Positions 42,718 to 53,800 of a stretch of 64,000 nt of DNA are shown here, piece after piece; the first letter of the stretch is position 1; the number at the start of each line of letters is the position of its first letter. The notes beneath the pieces were generated by a model. The model saw only the letters and a program-made list of their open reading frames with translations, was not told the DNA's origin and did not search any database. Both the position numbers and the translations under genes were made by a program. The DNA is from Erwinia sp. S63 (GTDB lineage Bacteria > Pseudomonadota > Gammaproteobacteria > Enterobacterales > Enterobacteriaceae), in contig NZ_JACVUP010000002.1 in assembly GCF_016625195.1 (NCBI RefSeq), positions 448,534 through 512,533 on the forward strand, written 5' to 3'.

Positions 42718-44157
42718 ATGCGATTTATTAATAGCTGGCAGCAAGAGTTGCCGGGATGCTACACGGCGCTGATGCCAACGCCGCTGGAAGGCGGACGTCT
42801 GTTTTATCACAACGCGCCGTTAGCGGCAGAGATGGAACTGGATGCCGGATTATTTACTGGACAAGGGCACGGCGTCTGGAGCGGTCGTGAATTGCTACCG
42901 GGAATGGCACCGCTGGCACAGGTTTACAGCGGACATCAATTTGGCGTGTGGGCCGGCCAACTGGGCGATGGGCGTGGCATTTTGCTGGGTGAACAGCAAC
43001 TGACGAGCGGACGTAAACTCGACTGGCATTTGAAAGGGGCGGGATTAACGCCGTATTCACGCATGGGTGATGGCCGGGCGGTGATTCGCTCCAGCGTCCG
43101 CGAGTTCCTGGCTTCTGAAGCGCTGCACCATTTAGGTATTCCCACCACCCGCGCGCTGGCACTGGCGATTGGCGATGAACCGGTACTGCGCGAAACGCAG
43201 GAACGCGGTGCGATGTTGATGCGCATCGCCGAAAGTCATCTGCGGTTTGGCCACTTTGAACATTTTTACTATGGCGGTGAGCAGGAAAAAGTCCGGCAGT
43301 TGGCGGATTATGCGATTCACCATCACTGGCCGCAGTTAATCGATGACGCTGACCGCTATATACTGTGGTTTACCGATATCGTGAAACGCACCGCCAGCCT
43401 GATTGCCCAATGGCAGAGCGTTGGCTTTGCGCATGGCGTAATGAACACCGATAACATGTCGATCCTCGGATTAACGCTGGATTACGGTCCGTATGGGTTC
43501 CTCGATGATTACCAACCTGGATTCATCTGCAATCACAGCGATTATCAGGGGCGATACTCTTTTGAAAATCAGCCGATGATTGGTTTGTGGAACCTCAACC
43601 GTCTGGCGCATGCATTGTCAGGACTGATGAGCACGGATCAGCTGAAACAGGCGCTCAGCCAGTATGAAACGGAACTGATGCGGGTTTGGGGCGAGAAGAT
43701 GCGCGCTAAACTGGGCCTTCTGACCGCTGATGCCAATGACAACGCGATTCTGACGCAACTACTGTCACTGATGACGCAAGAGCGAAGCGATTACACCTTT
43801 ACCTTCCGCCTACTGAGTGAAACACAGCAGCATCAACAGCGATCGCCGCTACGTGATGAGTTTGTCGATCGCGAGGCGTTTGATCGCTGGTACGACGGCT
43901 ATCGCCAGCGTCTGCTGCAGGATGAGGCAACAGATGAGCAACGCCAGCAGGTGATGAAAGCGGCGAACCCGGCGCTGGTGTTGCGTAATTATCTGGCACA
44001 GCAGGTGATTGAAGAGGTTGAACGGGGTGAAAAGACGGCGCTGGAGAAGCTCCATCTGGCCTTACAACAGCCGTTTAATGATGCGGCCGTCAGCGCAGAG
44101 TTGCGCCAACGGCCGCCAGAGTGGGGCAAAACGCTGGAAGTGAGTTGCTCCAGCTAG
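42718..44157 (+). CDS. selO: Protein adenylyltransferase SelO (YdiU)
   Basis: 479 residues. Pseudokinase fold that binds ATP upside down and transfers AMP to Ser, Thr or Tyr of redox-related proteins. Conserved segments: [31 protein letters not shown] (here [20 protein letters not shown]), [12 protein letters not shown] and [11 protein letters not shown]. The C-terminal SCSS retains the cysteine where eukaryotic SelO has selenocysteine. ATG 42718 has GGAG upstream; GTG 42715 is three bases earlier and less likely. Confidence 0.96.
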   Translation: MRFINSWQQELPGCYTALMPTPLEGGRLFYHNAPLAAEMELDAGLFTGQGHGVWSGRELLPGMAPLAQVYSGHQFGVWAGQLGDGRGILLGEQQLTSGRKLDWHLKGAGLTPYSRMGDGRAVIRSSVREFLASEALHHLGIPTTRALALAIGDEPVLRETQERGAMLMRIAESHLRFGHFEHFYYGGEQEKVRQLADYAIHHHWPQLIDDADRYILWFTDIVKRTASLIAQWQSVGFAHGVMNTDNMSILGLTLDYGPYGFLDDYQPGFICNHSDYQGRYSFENQPMIGLWNLNRLAHALSGLMSTDQLKQALSQYETELMRVWGEKMRAKLGLLTADANDNAILTQLLSLMTQERSDYTFTFRLLSETQQHQQRSPLRDEFVDREAFDRWYDGYRQRLLQDEATDEQRQQVMKAANPALVLRNYLAQQVIEEVERGEKTALEKLHLALQQPFNDAAVSAELRQRPPEWGKTLEVSCSS

Positions 44158-44162
44158 TCTGA

Positions 44163-45209
44163 TTAAAAACGGCTGTCGACGGCGGCAGCCAGTTTCTCCA
44201 GTACTTCGGCGCTATCTTCCCAGCTCAGGCAGGGATCGGTAATAGACTGACCGTAGTTTAACGGCTCGCCGCTCACCACTTTCTGATTACCTTCCTGCAG
44301 GAAACTCTCAATCATCACACCCGCTACCGCACGTGATCCCGCACGAATTTGTGCTGCCACATCATCCGCGACGTCGCGCTGGCGGCGATGCTGCTTCAGA
44401 CAGTTGCCATGACTAAAGTCGATGATCAGTTGTTCCGGCAAATTAAAATCACGCAGATTGGCAGCTGCGGCCGCGACATCTTCGGCGTGATAGTTAGGCT
44501 GACGGCCACCGCGCAGAATCACATGGCCATGCGGATTGCCGCTGGTCTGGTAAATCGTCATCTGGCCGTGTTTATCCGGAGACAGGAACATATGACTGAC
44601 GCGTGACGCGCGAATCGCATCCACCGCGATTTGCACATTGCCGTCTGTACCGTTTTTGAATCCGACTGGGCATGACAGCGCCGATGCCATTTCACGGTGG
44701 ATCTGACTTTCGGTAGTGCGTGCACCAATCGCGCCCCAGCTGATCAGGTCGGCAATAAACTGGCCGATCACCATATCAAGGAACTCGGTGGCGGTCGGCA
44801 TACCGGTGGCGTTGATATCCAGCAGCAGTTTGCGTGCAATGGTGATGCCGCGATTGACGTCGAAACTGCCATCCAGATCCGGATCTGAGATTAATCCTTT
44901 CCAGCCCACCACCGTGCGCGGTTTTTCAAAGTAAGCGCGCATCACGATTTCCAGGCGATCCTGGTAACGTTCGCGTAAAACGTTCAGACGTTCGGCATAT
45001 TCCAGCGCGGCTTTGGGGTCATGAAGCGAGCAAGGGCCGATAATCACCAGCAGGCGTGGATCTTCACCGGTCAAAATGCGTGCAATACGTTGGCGCGCGG
45101 CGGTGACGGTGGCGGCCACCTCTGGCGAAATAGGGTGTTCTTGCGCAAGCGCAGCGGGCGTTAGCAGGCTGCCGATGCGCGCGGTACGCAGTTCATCAGT
45201 CTTGTTCAT
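44163..45209 (-). CDS. aroH: DAHP synthase, tryptophan-sensitive type
   Basis: First enzyme of aromatic amino-acid synthesis: PEP plus erythrose-4-phosphate to DAHP. 348 residues, equal to E. coli AroH; start MNKTDELRTARIGSLL. Class I aldolase-type fold with IGPCSLHDP, the metal Cys, MRAYFEKPRTVVGWKG and DFSHGNCLKQH. The isoenzyme is assigned by gene position (selO-aroH-ppsR) and the N-terminus. No Trp-repressor operator was clearly recognised just upstream of 45209. Confidence 0.92.
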   Translation of the reverse strand: MNKTDELRTARIGSLLTPAALAQEHPISPEVAATVTAARQRIARILTGEDPRLLVIIGPCSLHDPKAALEYAERLNVLRERYQDRLEIVMRAYFEKPRTVVGWKGLISDPDLDGSFDVNRGITIARKLLLDINATGMPTATEFLDMVIGQFIADLISWGAIGARTTESQIHREMASALSCPVGFKNGTDGNVQIAVDAIRASRVSHMFLSPDKHGQMTIYQTSGNPHGHVILRGGRQPNYHAEDVAAAAANLRDFNLPEQLIIDFSHGNCLKQHRRQRDVADDVAAQIRAGSRAVAGVMIESFLQEGNQKVVSGEPLNYGQSITDPCLSWEDSAEVLEKLAAAVDSRF

Positions 45210-45330
45210 TGAGATTCTCAAAATCTGTTCTTCGCAACGGTGAAATACCGGGAAGTGATGGTGGTCACAATAAACCAATAGGCCGCGAATTCAACCCGCT
45301 AAAAAGAAAGGTGAGTGAAACAAGACGGAA

Positions 45331-45350
45331 GCCAGGCTTTACGGCCTGGC
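45331..45350. terminator. Hairpin between ppsR and aroH
   Basis: GCCAGGC and GCCTGGC pair around TTTACG. It follows the ppsR stop codon; no long T run, so termination efficiency is uncertain. Confidence 0.45.
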
Positions 45351-45357
45351 GTACAGA

Positions 45358-46185
45358 TCAATACATGCTGCGACGCAGACCCATAATGTCGAGGATTTTT
45401 GTGGCAATCTCTTCGACCGAATAGTTGGTACTGTTCAGGTAACGAATCTGATGCGTACGGAACAGCGCTTCCACTTCTCCCACTTCCAGGCGGCACTGGC
45501 GCATCGAAGCATAACGGGTATTCTCTGCACGTTCCTGACGAATGGCCGCCAGACGTTCCGGATCGATGGTTAAGCCAAACAGCTTATGTTGATGGGCGCG
45601 CAACGCCGGCGGCAATTTCAGGTTATCCATGTCATCGGCGATAAAAGGGTAGTTTGCCGCACGCACACCAAACTGCATCGCCAGATAGAGGCTGGTGGGG
45701 GTTTTGCCACAGCGAGAAACCCCGAGCAAAATGACCTGCGCATCTTCCAGTCCACGCAGTGAGATACCATCATCGTGCGCCAGGGTGTAATCGATCGCGG
45801 CGATACGCGCATCGTATTTACCGAGATTGCTCGCTGTCAGCCCATGAGTACGGTGCGCCACCGGCATGGAAGAAACGCCCAGTTCACTTTGCAGCGGGCC
45901 CACCAATGCCTGCACGATGTCCTGACAAAAGCCTTCGCTTTCCAGAATGATTTCACGCACATCCGGGGTGACGATGGAAAAGAACACGATCGGGCGCACG
46001 CCGCTTTGTTGATACAGCGCGTTAATCTGCGCTTTTACCGCCTGAGCGCGCTGGACATTCTCTACAAACGGCAGCGTCACGCTGTTAATATTGACGGGGA
46101 ATTGTGACAGCACGGCATGCCCCAATACCTCCGCGGTAATGGCGGTGCCATCTGAAATGTAGAACACACTGCGCTCAGTGCTCAT
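45358..46185 (-). CDS. ppsR: PEP synthase regulatory protein (bifunctional kinase/pyrophosphorylase)
   Basis: 275 residues, DUF299 family. ADP-dependent kinase that inactivates PEP synthase and Pi-dependent pyrophosphorylase that restores it. P-loop GVSRCGKT at 155-162, N-terminal [13 protein letters not shown]. Divergent from its target ppsA across a 450-bp regulatory region. Confidence 0.96.
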   Translation of the reverse strand: MSTERSVFYISDGTAITAEVLGHAVLSQFPVNINSVTLPFVENVQRAQAVKAQINALYQQSGVRPIVFFSIVTPDVREIILESEGFCQDIVQALVGPLQSELGVSSMPVAHRTHGLTASNLGKYDARIAAIDYTLAHDDGISLRGLEDAQVILLGVSRCGKTPTSLYLAMQFGVRAANYPFIADDMDNLKLPPALRAHQHKLFGLTIDPERLAAIRQERAENTRYASMRQCRLEVGEVEALFRTHQIRYLNSTNYSVEEIATKILDIMGLRRSMY

Positions 46186-46390
46186 AGGCGAAATCCCCTC
46201 TCATTTACTTTTGCGTAACAATGTCATTGCTGACATTTCATTTTAATTAAAAATAAAATGAAATATCCATATTGTTGGCGCGATCTACTGGCAATTGATT
46301 TGTGTGATAACCAATATTAGATGAAATGCTGTTTTGAAAACGGCTATTTCCCCGCAATTTTTATCACCAGGTAAAAATAAAGTCTGAATC

Positions 46391-46402
46391 TGTTGCGCAA
46401 CA
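46391..46402. promoter_or_regulatory. Palindrome TGTTGCGCAACA upstream of ppsA, copy 1
   Basis: Perfect 12-bp palindrome in the ppsR-ppsA spacer. A second copy lies 82 bp further on, and two close relatives lie upstream of pykF. No regulator recognised. Confidence 0.45.
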
Positions 46403-46472
46403 AAAAGCAATGACTAACCCTCTGAAAAGGGGAAAAATATCGTTGCGGCAATGTGTCCATGTTAAATAAGCC

Positions 46473-46483
46473 TGTTGCGCAAC
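46473..46483. promoter_or_regulatory. Palindrome TGTTGCGCAAC upstream of ppsA, copy 2
   Basis: Same core as the copy at 46391. It lies about 150 bp before ppsA, within the probable upstream activating region. Confidence 0.45.
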
Positions 46484-46529
46484 TTTGATGCCAGCGGGAA
46501 CTAGTCCGAATTTGCGTTTCTTTTTCTGC

Positions 46530-46541
46530 TTTAACGATTCA
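46530..46541 (+). promoter_or_regulatory. Candidate Cra (FruR) site before ppsA
   Basis: TTTAACGATTCA agrees with the Cra consensus TGAAACGATTCA at ten of twelve positions. Cra activates ppsA in E. coli and binds at a comparable distance upstream. Confidence 0.5.
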
Positions 46542-46635
46542 ACACTTAGTCTTTATTTATTGATTGTGCCAGGCTGTTTTGGCGAATAGCAAAATGTTCC
46601 ATGTGCTCCAATCATTTAAATGAAGGATAATCTCA

Positions 46636-49023
46636 ATGTCCAATCAAGACCAACAGTCGCTAGTGCTCTGGTACAACCAGCTTGGCATGCATGATGTTGA
46701 TCGGGTGGGGGGCAAAAATGCTTCCCTGGGAGAAATGATTACTAACTTGTCGTCACTGGGCGTCTCCGTGCCAAACGGTTATGCCACGACATCTTACGCC
46801 TTTAATCTGTTTCTCGATCAAAGCGGACTGAACCAGCGCATTTATGATTTGCTGGACAAAACGGATATTGATGATGTTGGAGAGCTGGCTAAGGCCGGTA
46901 AACAAATTCGTCAATGGGTTGTGGACACGCCATTCCTGCCTGAGCTGGAAGAGGCGATTCGTACTGCCTATGAGCAACTCTCCTCTGATGATGCCGACGC
47001 CTCCTTTGCGGTGCGCTCATCCGCCACCGCTGAGGATATGCCCGATGCCTCGTTCGCGGGGCAACAGGAGACATTCCTTAACGTGCAGGGCTTTGATGCG
47101 GTGCTGGTGGCCGTGAAGCACGTGTACGCTTCCTTATTTAACGATCGTGCGATCTCTTACCGCGTGCACCAGGGCTACGACCATCGTGGCGTTGCTCTGT
47201 CAGCGGGTATTCAGCGCATGGTGCGATCCGATCTCGCGTCTTCTGGCGTGATGTTCACCATTGATACCGAATCCGGTTTCGACCAGGTGGTCTTTATCAC
47301 CTCGGCGTTCGGTCTTGGTGAGATGGTGGTGCAGGGTGCGGTGAACCCGGATGAATTCTACGTGCACAAACCCACGCTGGCAGCCAATCGCCCGGCAATC
47401 GTGCGTCGCACCATGGGTTCCAAAAAGATCCGCATGGTGTATGCCGATTCTCAGGAGCACGGTGAGCAGGTGCGCATTGAAGATGTCGATCAGGAGCAGC
47501 GTGACCGCTTTAGCCTGACCGATGAAGAAGTGCAGGATCTGGCGCGGCAGGCGGTGTTGATTGAGCAGCATTACAAGCGCCCAATGGATATCGAGTGGGC
47601 GAAAGACGGCCACACCGGCAAGCTGTTTATTGTGCAGGCGCGCCCGGAAACCGTGCGTTCTAACGGCCAGGTGATGGAGCGCTATACCCTGCAAGGGAAA
47701 GGCAAGGTGCTGGTGGAAGGCCGTGCCATCGGACACCGCATTGGCGCGGGTGAAGTGAAAGTGATTCACGACATCAGCGAAATGCATCGCATCGAGAAAG
47801 GTGACGTGCTGGTCACCGACATGACCGACCCGGATTGGGAACCGATCATGAAGAAAGCCTCCGCGATTGTGACCAACCGTGGTGGTCGTACCTGCCATGC
47901 GGCGATTATCGCGCGTGAACTGGGTATTCCTGCGGTTGTCGGCTGTGGCGATGCCACCGATCACCTGAAAGATGGCCACAAAGTGACGGTTTCTTGTGCC
48001 GAAGGCGATACGGGCTACGTCTACCACGACCTGCTGGACTTTGAAGTCACCAGCTCACAGGTGGATACCATGCCGGATCTGCCACTGAAAATCATGATGA
48101 ACGTCGGTAACCCGGATCGCGCCTTTGACTTCGCCTGTCTGCCAAATGAAGGTGTCGGTCTGGCGCGTCTGGAGTTCATCATCAACCGTATGATCGGTGT
48201 GCACCCGAAAGCGCTGCTGGAGTTTGACCAGCAGACGCCAGAATTGCAGCAGCAGATTCGTCAAATGATGAAGGGCTTCGATGATCCGGTTGAGTTTTAC
48301 ATCGCGCGTCTGACCGAAGGCATCGCTACTCTGGGTGCGGCCTTTGCGCCGAAGCGCGTGATTGTGCGTCTCTCTGATTTTAAATCGAACGAATATGCCA
48401 ATCTGGTGGGCGGCGAGCGTTACGAGCCAGAAGAAGAGAACCCGATGCTGGGCTTCCGTGGTGCGGGCCGCTACGTGGCGGACAGCTTCCGCGACTGCTT
48501 CGCGCTGGAGTGTGAAGCGGTGAAACGGGTACGTAATGAAATGGGTCTGACTAACGTCGAGATTATGATTCCGTTTGTGCGTACCGTTGATCAGGCGGCG
48601 GCCGTGGTGGAAGAACTCGGTAAGCAGGGTCTGAAACGCGGTGAGAACGGCTTGAAGGTGATCATGATGTGTGAGATCCCGTCAAACGCCTTGCTGGCTG
48701 AACAGTTCCTGCAGTACTTCGATGGCTTCTCTATCGGCTCGAACGACATGACACAGCTGGCGCTGGGTCTGGACCGCGATTCTGGCGTGGTGTCTGCACT
48801 GTTTGATGAGCGCAACGAAGCGGTGAAGGCGCTGCTGTCGATGTCGATTCAGGCCGCCAAGAAACAGGGTAAATACGTGGGAATTTGCGGGCAGGGTCCT
48901 TCAGACCATGAAGACTTCGCTGCGTGGTTGATGGAGCAGGGCATTGATAGCCTGTCCCTTAACCCGGATACCGTGGTGCAAACCTGGTTGAATCTGGCGG
49001 AATTGGATGCGGCTAAGCAGTAA
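46636..49023 (+). CDS. ppsA: Phosphoenolpyruvate synthase
   Basis: Makes PEP from pyruvate and ATP (giving AMP and Pi) for gluconeogenesis. 795 residues. N-terminal ATP-grasp domain ([11 protein letters not shown]), central swivelling domain with the phosphohistidine in [21 protein letters not shown], and the C-terminal PEP-binding barrel with the catalytic Cys in [12 protein letters not shown]. Controlled by PpsR, encoded divergently. Followed by an intrinsic terminator and by the convergent rprA small RNA gene. Confidence 0.97.
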   Translation: MSNQDQQSLVLWYNQLGMHDVDRVGGKNASLGEMITNLSSLGVSVPNGYATTSYAFNLFLDQSGLNQRIYDLLDKTDIDDVGELAKAGKQIRQWVVDTPFLPELEEAIRTAYEQLSSDDADASFAVRSSATAEDMPDASFAGQQETFLNVQGFDAVLVAVKHVYASLFNDRAISYRVHQGYDHRGVALSAGIQRMVRSDLASSGVMFTIDTESGFDQVVFITSAFGLGEMVVQGAVNPDEFYVHKPTLAANRPAIVRRTMGSKKIRMVYADSQEHGEQVRIEDVDQEQRDRFSLTDEEVQDLARQAVLIEQHYKRPMDIEWAKDGHTGKLFIVQARPETVRSNGQVMERYTLQGKGKVLVEGRAIGHRIGAGEVKVIHDISEMHRIEKGDVLVTDMTDPDWEPIMKKASAIVTNRGGRTCHAAIIARELGIPAVVGCGDATDHLKDGHKVTVSCAEGDTGYVYHDLLDFEVTSSQVDTMPDLPLKIMMNVGNPDRAFDFACLPNEGVGLARLEFIINRMIGVHPKALLEFDQQTPELQQQIRQMMKGFDDPVEFYIARLTEGIATLGAAFAPKRVIVRLSDFKSNEYANLVGGERYEPEEENPMLGFRGAGRYVADSFRDCFALECEAVKRVRNEMGLTNVEIMIPFVRTVDQAAAVVEELGKQGLKRGENGLKVIMMCEIPSNALLAEQFLQYFDGFSIGSNDMTQLALGLDRDSGVVSALFDERNEAVKALLSMSIQAAKKQGKYVGICGQGPSDHEDFAAWLMEQGIDSLSLNPDTVVQTWLNLAELDAAKQ

Positions 49024-49081
49024 TCAGACATCAATTAGGACGCGTTCGGGGTAAATCTGAAGCGTCCTTGATGAAATCATT

Positions 49082-49108
49082 AAGGCCAGCTCTGCTGGCC
49101 TTATCTTT
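49082..49108 (+). terminator. Terminator of ppsA
   Basis: AAGGCCAGC-TCT-GCTGGCCTT then ATCTTTAT. Only about 20 bp separate it from the end of the convergent RprA terminator. Confidence 0.8.
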
Positions 49109-49123
49109 ATCTATAAAAATTGC

Positions 49124-49231
49124 AAAAAAAAAGCCCATCACAGGGGATGGGCAAAGACTACACACAGCAATTCTTCACTTTACTCAGGGGAAAAAGGTTG
49201 TTTAAAAATCAGTGGTTTGATCTCAAACTTA
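49124..49231 (-). ncRNA. rprA: Small regulatory RNA RprA
   Basis: The minus strand reads CCCCTGAGTA (49190-49181), GAATTGCTGTGTGTAGTC and a terminator GCCCATC...GATGGGC with nine T, all of which match E. coli RprA in order. RprA is an Hfq-dependent activator of rpoS translation under RcsB control. The 5' third differs: instead of the long AT hairpin there is a short one, GTTTGA-GA-TCAAAC (49228-49215). The gene sits between ppsA and ydiK, its E. coli location. The 5' end is estimated from the family length and is uncertain by some ten bases. Confidence 0.88.
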
Positions 49232-49546
49232 GGATTCATGTTATTCATCAGGCCTGCTGGCGTCTTTAAGAATCCTCTTATTAGTTTAAAGCTGATAATC
49301 TTTTCTGCGCATTTTTAACGGTTGCGCCCGATGATTCAGTTCGAAAAATAATCATTCCGTTAGCGAAATCCACCTAAAGCGGCTAAATCTGCGTTTTTTC
49401 TTAAAAATCGCTTATGGAAAATAAACTGTGTTGCAGGCAATTATGTGGCAGTGATTAAGTTGCTTTTAGCGCGGTGGGTAAGGCAAATCGGCAGGGAAAG
49501 AAGAAGGCGGTGCATTTGACTGCACCGCTCGCGGGAACGGTCTGCT
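49232..49546. other. Region between rprA and ydiK
   Basis: About 300 bp. The first 80-100 bp next to rprA should hold its promoter and an RcsB site; I cannot pin either. No gene is supported in the rest. Confidence 0.35.
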
Positions 49547-50659
49547 TTAAGGCTGCTCTTCCTCGTGTTCGGCAAGGGCTTCGATGACCGTTTGCGGGTC
49601 ATCATCCGGTGCAGGCGCTTCATGCATCCACACAGAAACCAAACGATAAGATACCGCTAACACCACCGGGCCAATAAACAGTCCGATCATGCCGAAGGCG
49701 ATCAATCCCCCGATAACACCGGAAAGGATCAGAATCATCGGCAAATCCGCGCCCATACGAATCAGCATCGGGCGCAATACGCTATCTAGCGTGCCGACCA
49801 CGCAACTCCATACCAAAAGTATCGTGCCCCAGGTGGTATCGCCACTCCAGTAGAGCCAGATGATGGCCGGTACCAGCACCACTAACGGCCCAAGCTGTAC
49901 CAGGCACGTCAGAATCATCAGCACGGTGAGCAAGGTAGCATAAGGGATGCCGGAAATTGCCAGACCAATACCGCCCAGCACGCCCTGCACCAGCGCCGTC
50001 ACCACCACACCCAGCGCCACGGCACGAATGGCCTGACCGGCCAGCAGCACCGCCGCATCGCCGCGACGTCCGCCCATACGATAAGCGAAGTGACGAATAC
50101 CCTGACCGACCTGCTCACCGCGCCAGTAGAGCAGCACGCTAAACAGCAGCATCACAGCGAGGTGGATCATAAAGCGGCCAAAGTGGCCGGCCTGCGCCAC
50201 AAAGAAGCCGGTGGTGCGACCAATATAAGGCTGCAGTTGGTTCAGAATCGCCGTACCGCCGCCATCCACCATTTTGTGATAGCTGGAGTAGGTTTTGTTG
50301 CCGACATACGGAATTTCGCGTAGCCAGACAAAATCCGGGAAAACCAGATGACGCTGCGTGGCCCAGGCAATCACCGGCGCGCTGTTATCGATCAGGCTAC
50401 TCACCAGCAGGGCAATTGGAATAATAAACAGCAGCAGTAACAGAATGGTCATGGCGATCACCGCCAGCGATCGTCGTCCCCACAGCAAATGCTGCAAACG
50501 GATCATTAATGGCCAGGTCGCAATCACCACCATGCTGGCCCAGGCAAACCCCAGAATAAAGGGCTGCACCACCCACAGGCAGGCGATGATCATGATTAGA
50601 ATGAACATCAACGAGAACAGCAGTTGCGGTAGATCCATACCGCGTTGCAGGCTTTTCAT
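49547..50659 (-). CDS. ydiK: AI-2E family transporter YdiK
   Basis: 370 residues, seven to eight membrane helices, AI-2 exporter (UPF0118) family: QPFILGFAWASMVVIATWP, LGGIGLAISGIPYATLLTVLM and the SGVIGGLIAFGMIGLFIGPVVLA block. Very similar to E. coli YdiK, a predicted inner-membrane transporter of unknown substrate. ATG 50659 is chosen over the preceding GTG. The C-terminal tail is acidic and cytoplasmic. Confidence 0.93.
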   Translation of the reverse strand: MKSLQRGMDLPQLLFSLMFILIMIIACLWVVQPFILGFAWASMVVIATWPLMIRLQHLLWGRRSLAVIAMTILLLLLFIIPIALLVSSLIDNSAPVIAWATQRHLVFPDFVWLREIPYVGNKTYSSYHKMVDGGGTAILNQLQPYIGRTTGFFVAQAGHFGRFMIHLAVMLLFSVLLYWRGEQVGQGIRHFAYRMGGRRGDAAVLLAGQAIRAVALGVVVTALVQGVLGGIGLAISGIPYATLLTVLMILTCLVQLGPLVVLVPAIIWLYWSGDTTWGTILLVWSCVVGTLDSVLRPMLIRMGADLPMILILSGVIGGLIAFGMIGLFIGPVVLAVSYRLVSVWMHEAPAPDDDPQTVIEALAEHEEEQP

Positions 50660-50831
50660 CACAACGTTTTGACCTCAATTAATCCTTCATGGTGGGCCGC
50701 ATGGGCCCTGATCAATGATGAGCTATTTCCTGAAAATTAAACAGAAAAAAGCAGGCATCGCGGAGGTCTTTCCTGAAAAAACAGCAGGCGATAAAAAAAT
50801 ATGATAAAACCAATGGTTGAAAAAAATAACC

Positions 50832-50847
50832 ACGCAAACGTTTACAA
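50832..50847 (+). promoter_or_regulatory. PurR/LacI-type site before ydiJ
   Basis: ACGCAAACGTTTACAA shares 13 of 16 positions with the PurR consensus ACGCAAACGTTTGCGT, including the central CGCAAACG. It lies 20 bp before the ydiJ start, where it could block translation-proximal transcription. It may bind PurR or another LacI-family repressor. Confidence 0.4.
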
Positions 50848-50865
50848 CATCTCGGTCACGCAATA

Positions 50866-53800
50866 ATGATCCCACAGATTTCCCAGGCGCCAGGCCTCGT
50901 TCAACTGGTGCTGACATTCCTGCAGTCATTAAAAGAGCAAGGCTTTACCGGCGATACCGCCACCAGTTATGCCGATCGTCTCTCGCTTTCTACCGATAAC
51001 AGCATTTATCAGCTGTTGCCTGATGCTGCGCTGTTTCCGCGTTCGACGGCGGACGTAGCGCTAATCGCGCGGCTGGCAGGTGAAACGCGGTTTAACAGCC
51101 TGGTCTTCACCCCGCGCGGCGGCGGTACCGGCACCAACGGTCAGTCACTCAATCAGGGCATTGTGGTCGACATGTCGCGCTACATGAATCGCATCCTTGA
51201 GATTAACCCTGAGCAGGGCTGGGTGCGCGTGGAAGCGGGTGTGGTTAAAGACCAGCTCAATGCCTGGCTCAAACCTTATGGTTTCTTCTTCTCGCCGGAG
51301 CTTTCCACCAGTAATCGTGCCACCTTAGGCGGCATGATCAATACCGATGCTTCCGGGCAGGGCTCATTGGTCTACGGCAAAACGTCGGATCACGTGGAAG
51401 GGTTGCGGGCGGTGTTGCTCGGCGGCGATATCCTGGATACCCGAGCGATGCCCACAGAACTGGCTGAGCAACTGGCAACCACGCCCACCGCAGAGGGGCG
51501 TATTTATCACCAGGTGCTGAATCGCTGTCGTGATCAACGTGACCTGATTCTGGATAAATTCCCTAAGCTTAACCGCTTCCTGACCGGTTATGACTTGCGT
51601 CATGTGTTCAGCGATGATCTGCAAACCTTCGATCTGACACGCCTGTTATGCGGTGCAGAAGGGACGCTGGCTTTTATCACCGAAGCGCGTTTGGATATCA
51701 CGCCGATCCCGAAAGTGCGTCGTCTGGTGAACATCAAATACGACTCCTTTGACTCTGCGCTACGTAATGCACCGTTTATGGTGGAAGCCAAAGCGCTGTC
51801 AGTAGAAACCGTCGACTCAAAAGTGCTGAATCTGGCGCGTGAAGATATTGTCTGGCATTCGGTCAAAGAGCTGATTACCGATGTGCCGGACAAGGAAATG
51901 CTCGGCCTGAATATTGTTGAATTTGCCGGTGATGATGGCGAATTGATTGAGCAGCAGGTCAATAGCCTGTGTGCACGGCTGGATGAACTCATGGCACAGC
52001 AGCAAGGCGGCGTGATCGGCTATCAGCTGTGTAACGATTTAGGCGGTATCGAGCGCATCTATAATATGCGCAAAAAAGCGGTGGGCTTATTAGGGAACGC
52101 CAAAGGGCGCGCCAAGCCGATTCCGTTTGTGGAAGATACGGCAGTACCGCCAGAACAACTGGCGGATTACATCGTCGATTTCCGTGCCTTGCTCGACAGC
52201 CACGGCCTGAGTTACGGCATGTTTGGCCACGTGGACGCCGGTGTGCTGCACGTCCGTCCGGCGCTGGATATGTGCGACCCGCAGCAAGAGATGCTGATGA
52301 AGCAAATCTCCGACGAAGTGGTGGCGCTGACCGCTCGCTACGGCGGATTACTGTGGGGTGAGCACGGCAAAGGTTTTCGTGCGCAGTACAGCCCGGAATT
52401 TTTTGGCGAGACGCTGTTCAACGAACTGCGCGCGATTAAAGCTGCCTTCGATCCCGATAATCGCCTGAACCCCGGCAAGATTTGCACTCCTCTTGGCAGC
52501 AACGAGCCGATGATGCAGGTGGATGCGGTGAAACGCGGCACTTACGATCGTCAGATTCCGGTCACGGTGCGCAGTGAGTGGCGCGGCGCCATGGAGTGCA
52601 ACGGTAACGGCTTATGCTTCAACTTTGATGCGCGCAGCCCGATGTGTCCGTCGATGAAAATCACCCGCAACCGTATCCATTCACCGAAAGGGCGCGCCAC
52701 GCTAACGCGTGAATGGTTACGTTTGCTGTCAGAGCAGGGCGTTGACCCTTCTCAACTGGAGCAGGCGCTGCCGAAACAGGGTGCCAGCCTGCGCACCCTG
52801 ATCCAACGCACGCGTAACTCCTGGCATGCGAAACAGGGCGAGTATGACTTTTCTCATGAAGTAAAAGAGGCGATGTCGGGCTGTTTGGCCTGCAAAGCCT
52901 GTTCAACTCAGTGTCCGATTAAAATTGATGTGCCGGGCTTCCGTTCGCGCTTCCTGCAGCTTTATCACACGCGTTATTTGCGTCCGATGAGCGACCACCT
53001 GGTGGCAACGGTAGAAAGTTATGCGCCTTTGATGGCCAAAGCGCCAAAGGTGTTCAACTTCTTCCTCAAGCAGCCATGGGTGCGCGATCTCAGTAAAACC
53101 CACATTGGTATGGTCGATCTGCCTTTGCTTTCCTCTCCAAGCCTGAAGCAGCAGCTGGGTGGCCATCCTGCCATGAGCCTGACGCTGGAACAGCTGGAGG
53201 CAATGGATATCGCACAGCGTGAAAACTGTGTGCTGGTGGTGCAGGATCCGTTTACCAGCTATTACGAAGCACAGCTGGTGACCGATTTCGTGAAATTGAT
53301 TGAAAAGCTCGGCTATCGTCCGGTGTTGTTACCTTTCTCTCCGAACGGTAAAGCGCAACATGTGAAGGGTTTCCTGCAGCGCTTTGCGCGCACAGCCGGT
53401 AAAACCGCCGAGTTCCTTAATCGTGTCGCCAAATTGGGGATGCCGATGGTTGGGGTCGATCCCGCCACGGTGCTCTGTTATCGCGATGAGTATCAGGAAG
53501 TGCTCGGTGAACAACGCGGTGAATTTAAGGTGCAACTGGTCCACGAATGGTTGCAACAGGCCTTAGATGCGCGTGCGGTTCAAACTGCCAGCGGTGAAGC
53601 CTGGTATCTGTTTGCCCACTGCACGGAAGTCACTGCGCTGCCCTCAACGCCCAATCAGTGGCAGGACATCTTTGCGCGTTTTGGTGCGAAGCTAGAGAAC
53701 GTGAATGTCGGCTGTTGCGGTATGGCGGGGACGTACGGGCATGAGAGCAAGAACCTCGAAAACTCGCTGGGCATTTATGAACTCTCATGGCATCCGCAGC

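Noticed and set aside
47200..48027. 275-codon frame antisense to ppsA
   Set aside because: Lies wholly within the conserved ppsA gene, His-rich translation typical of a shadow frame, no ribosome site.
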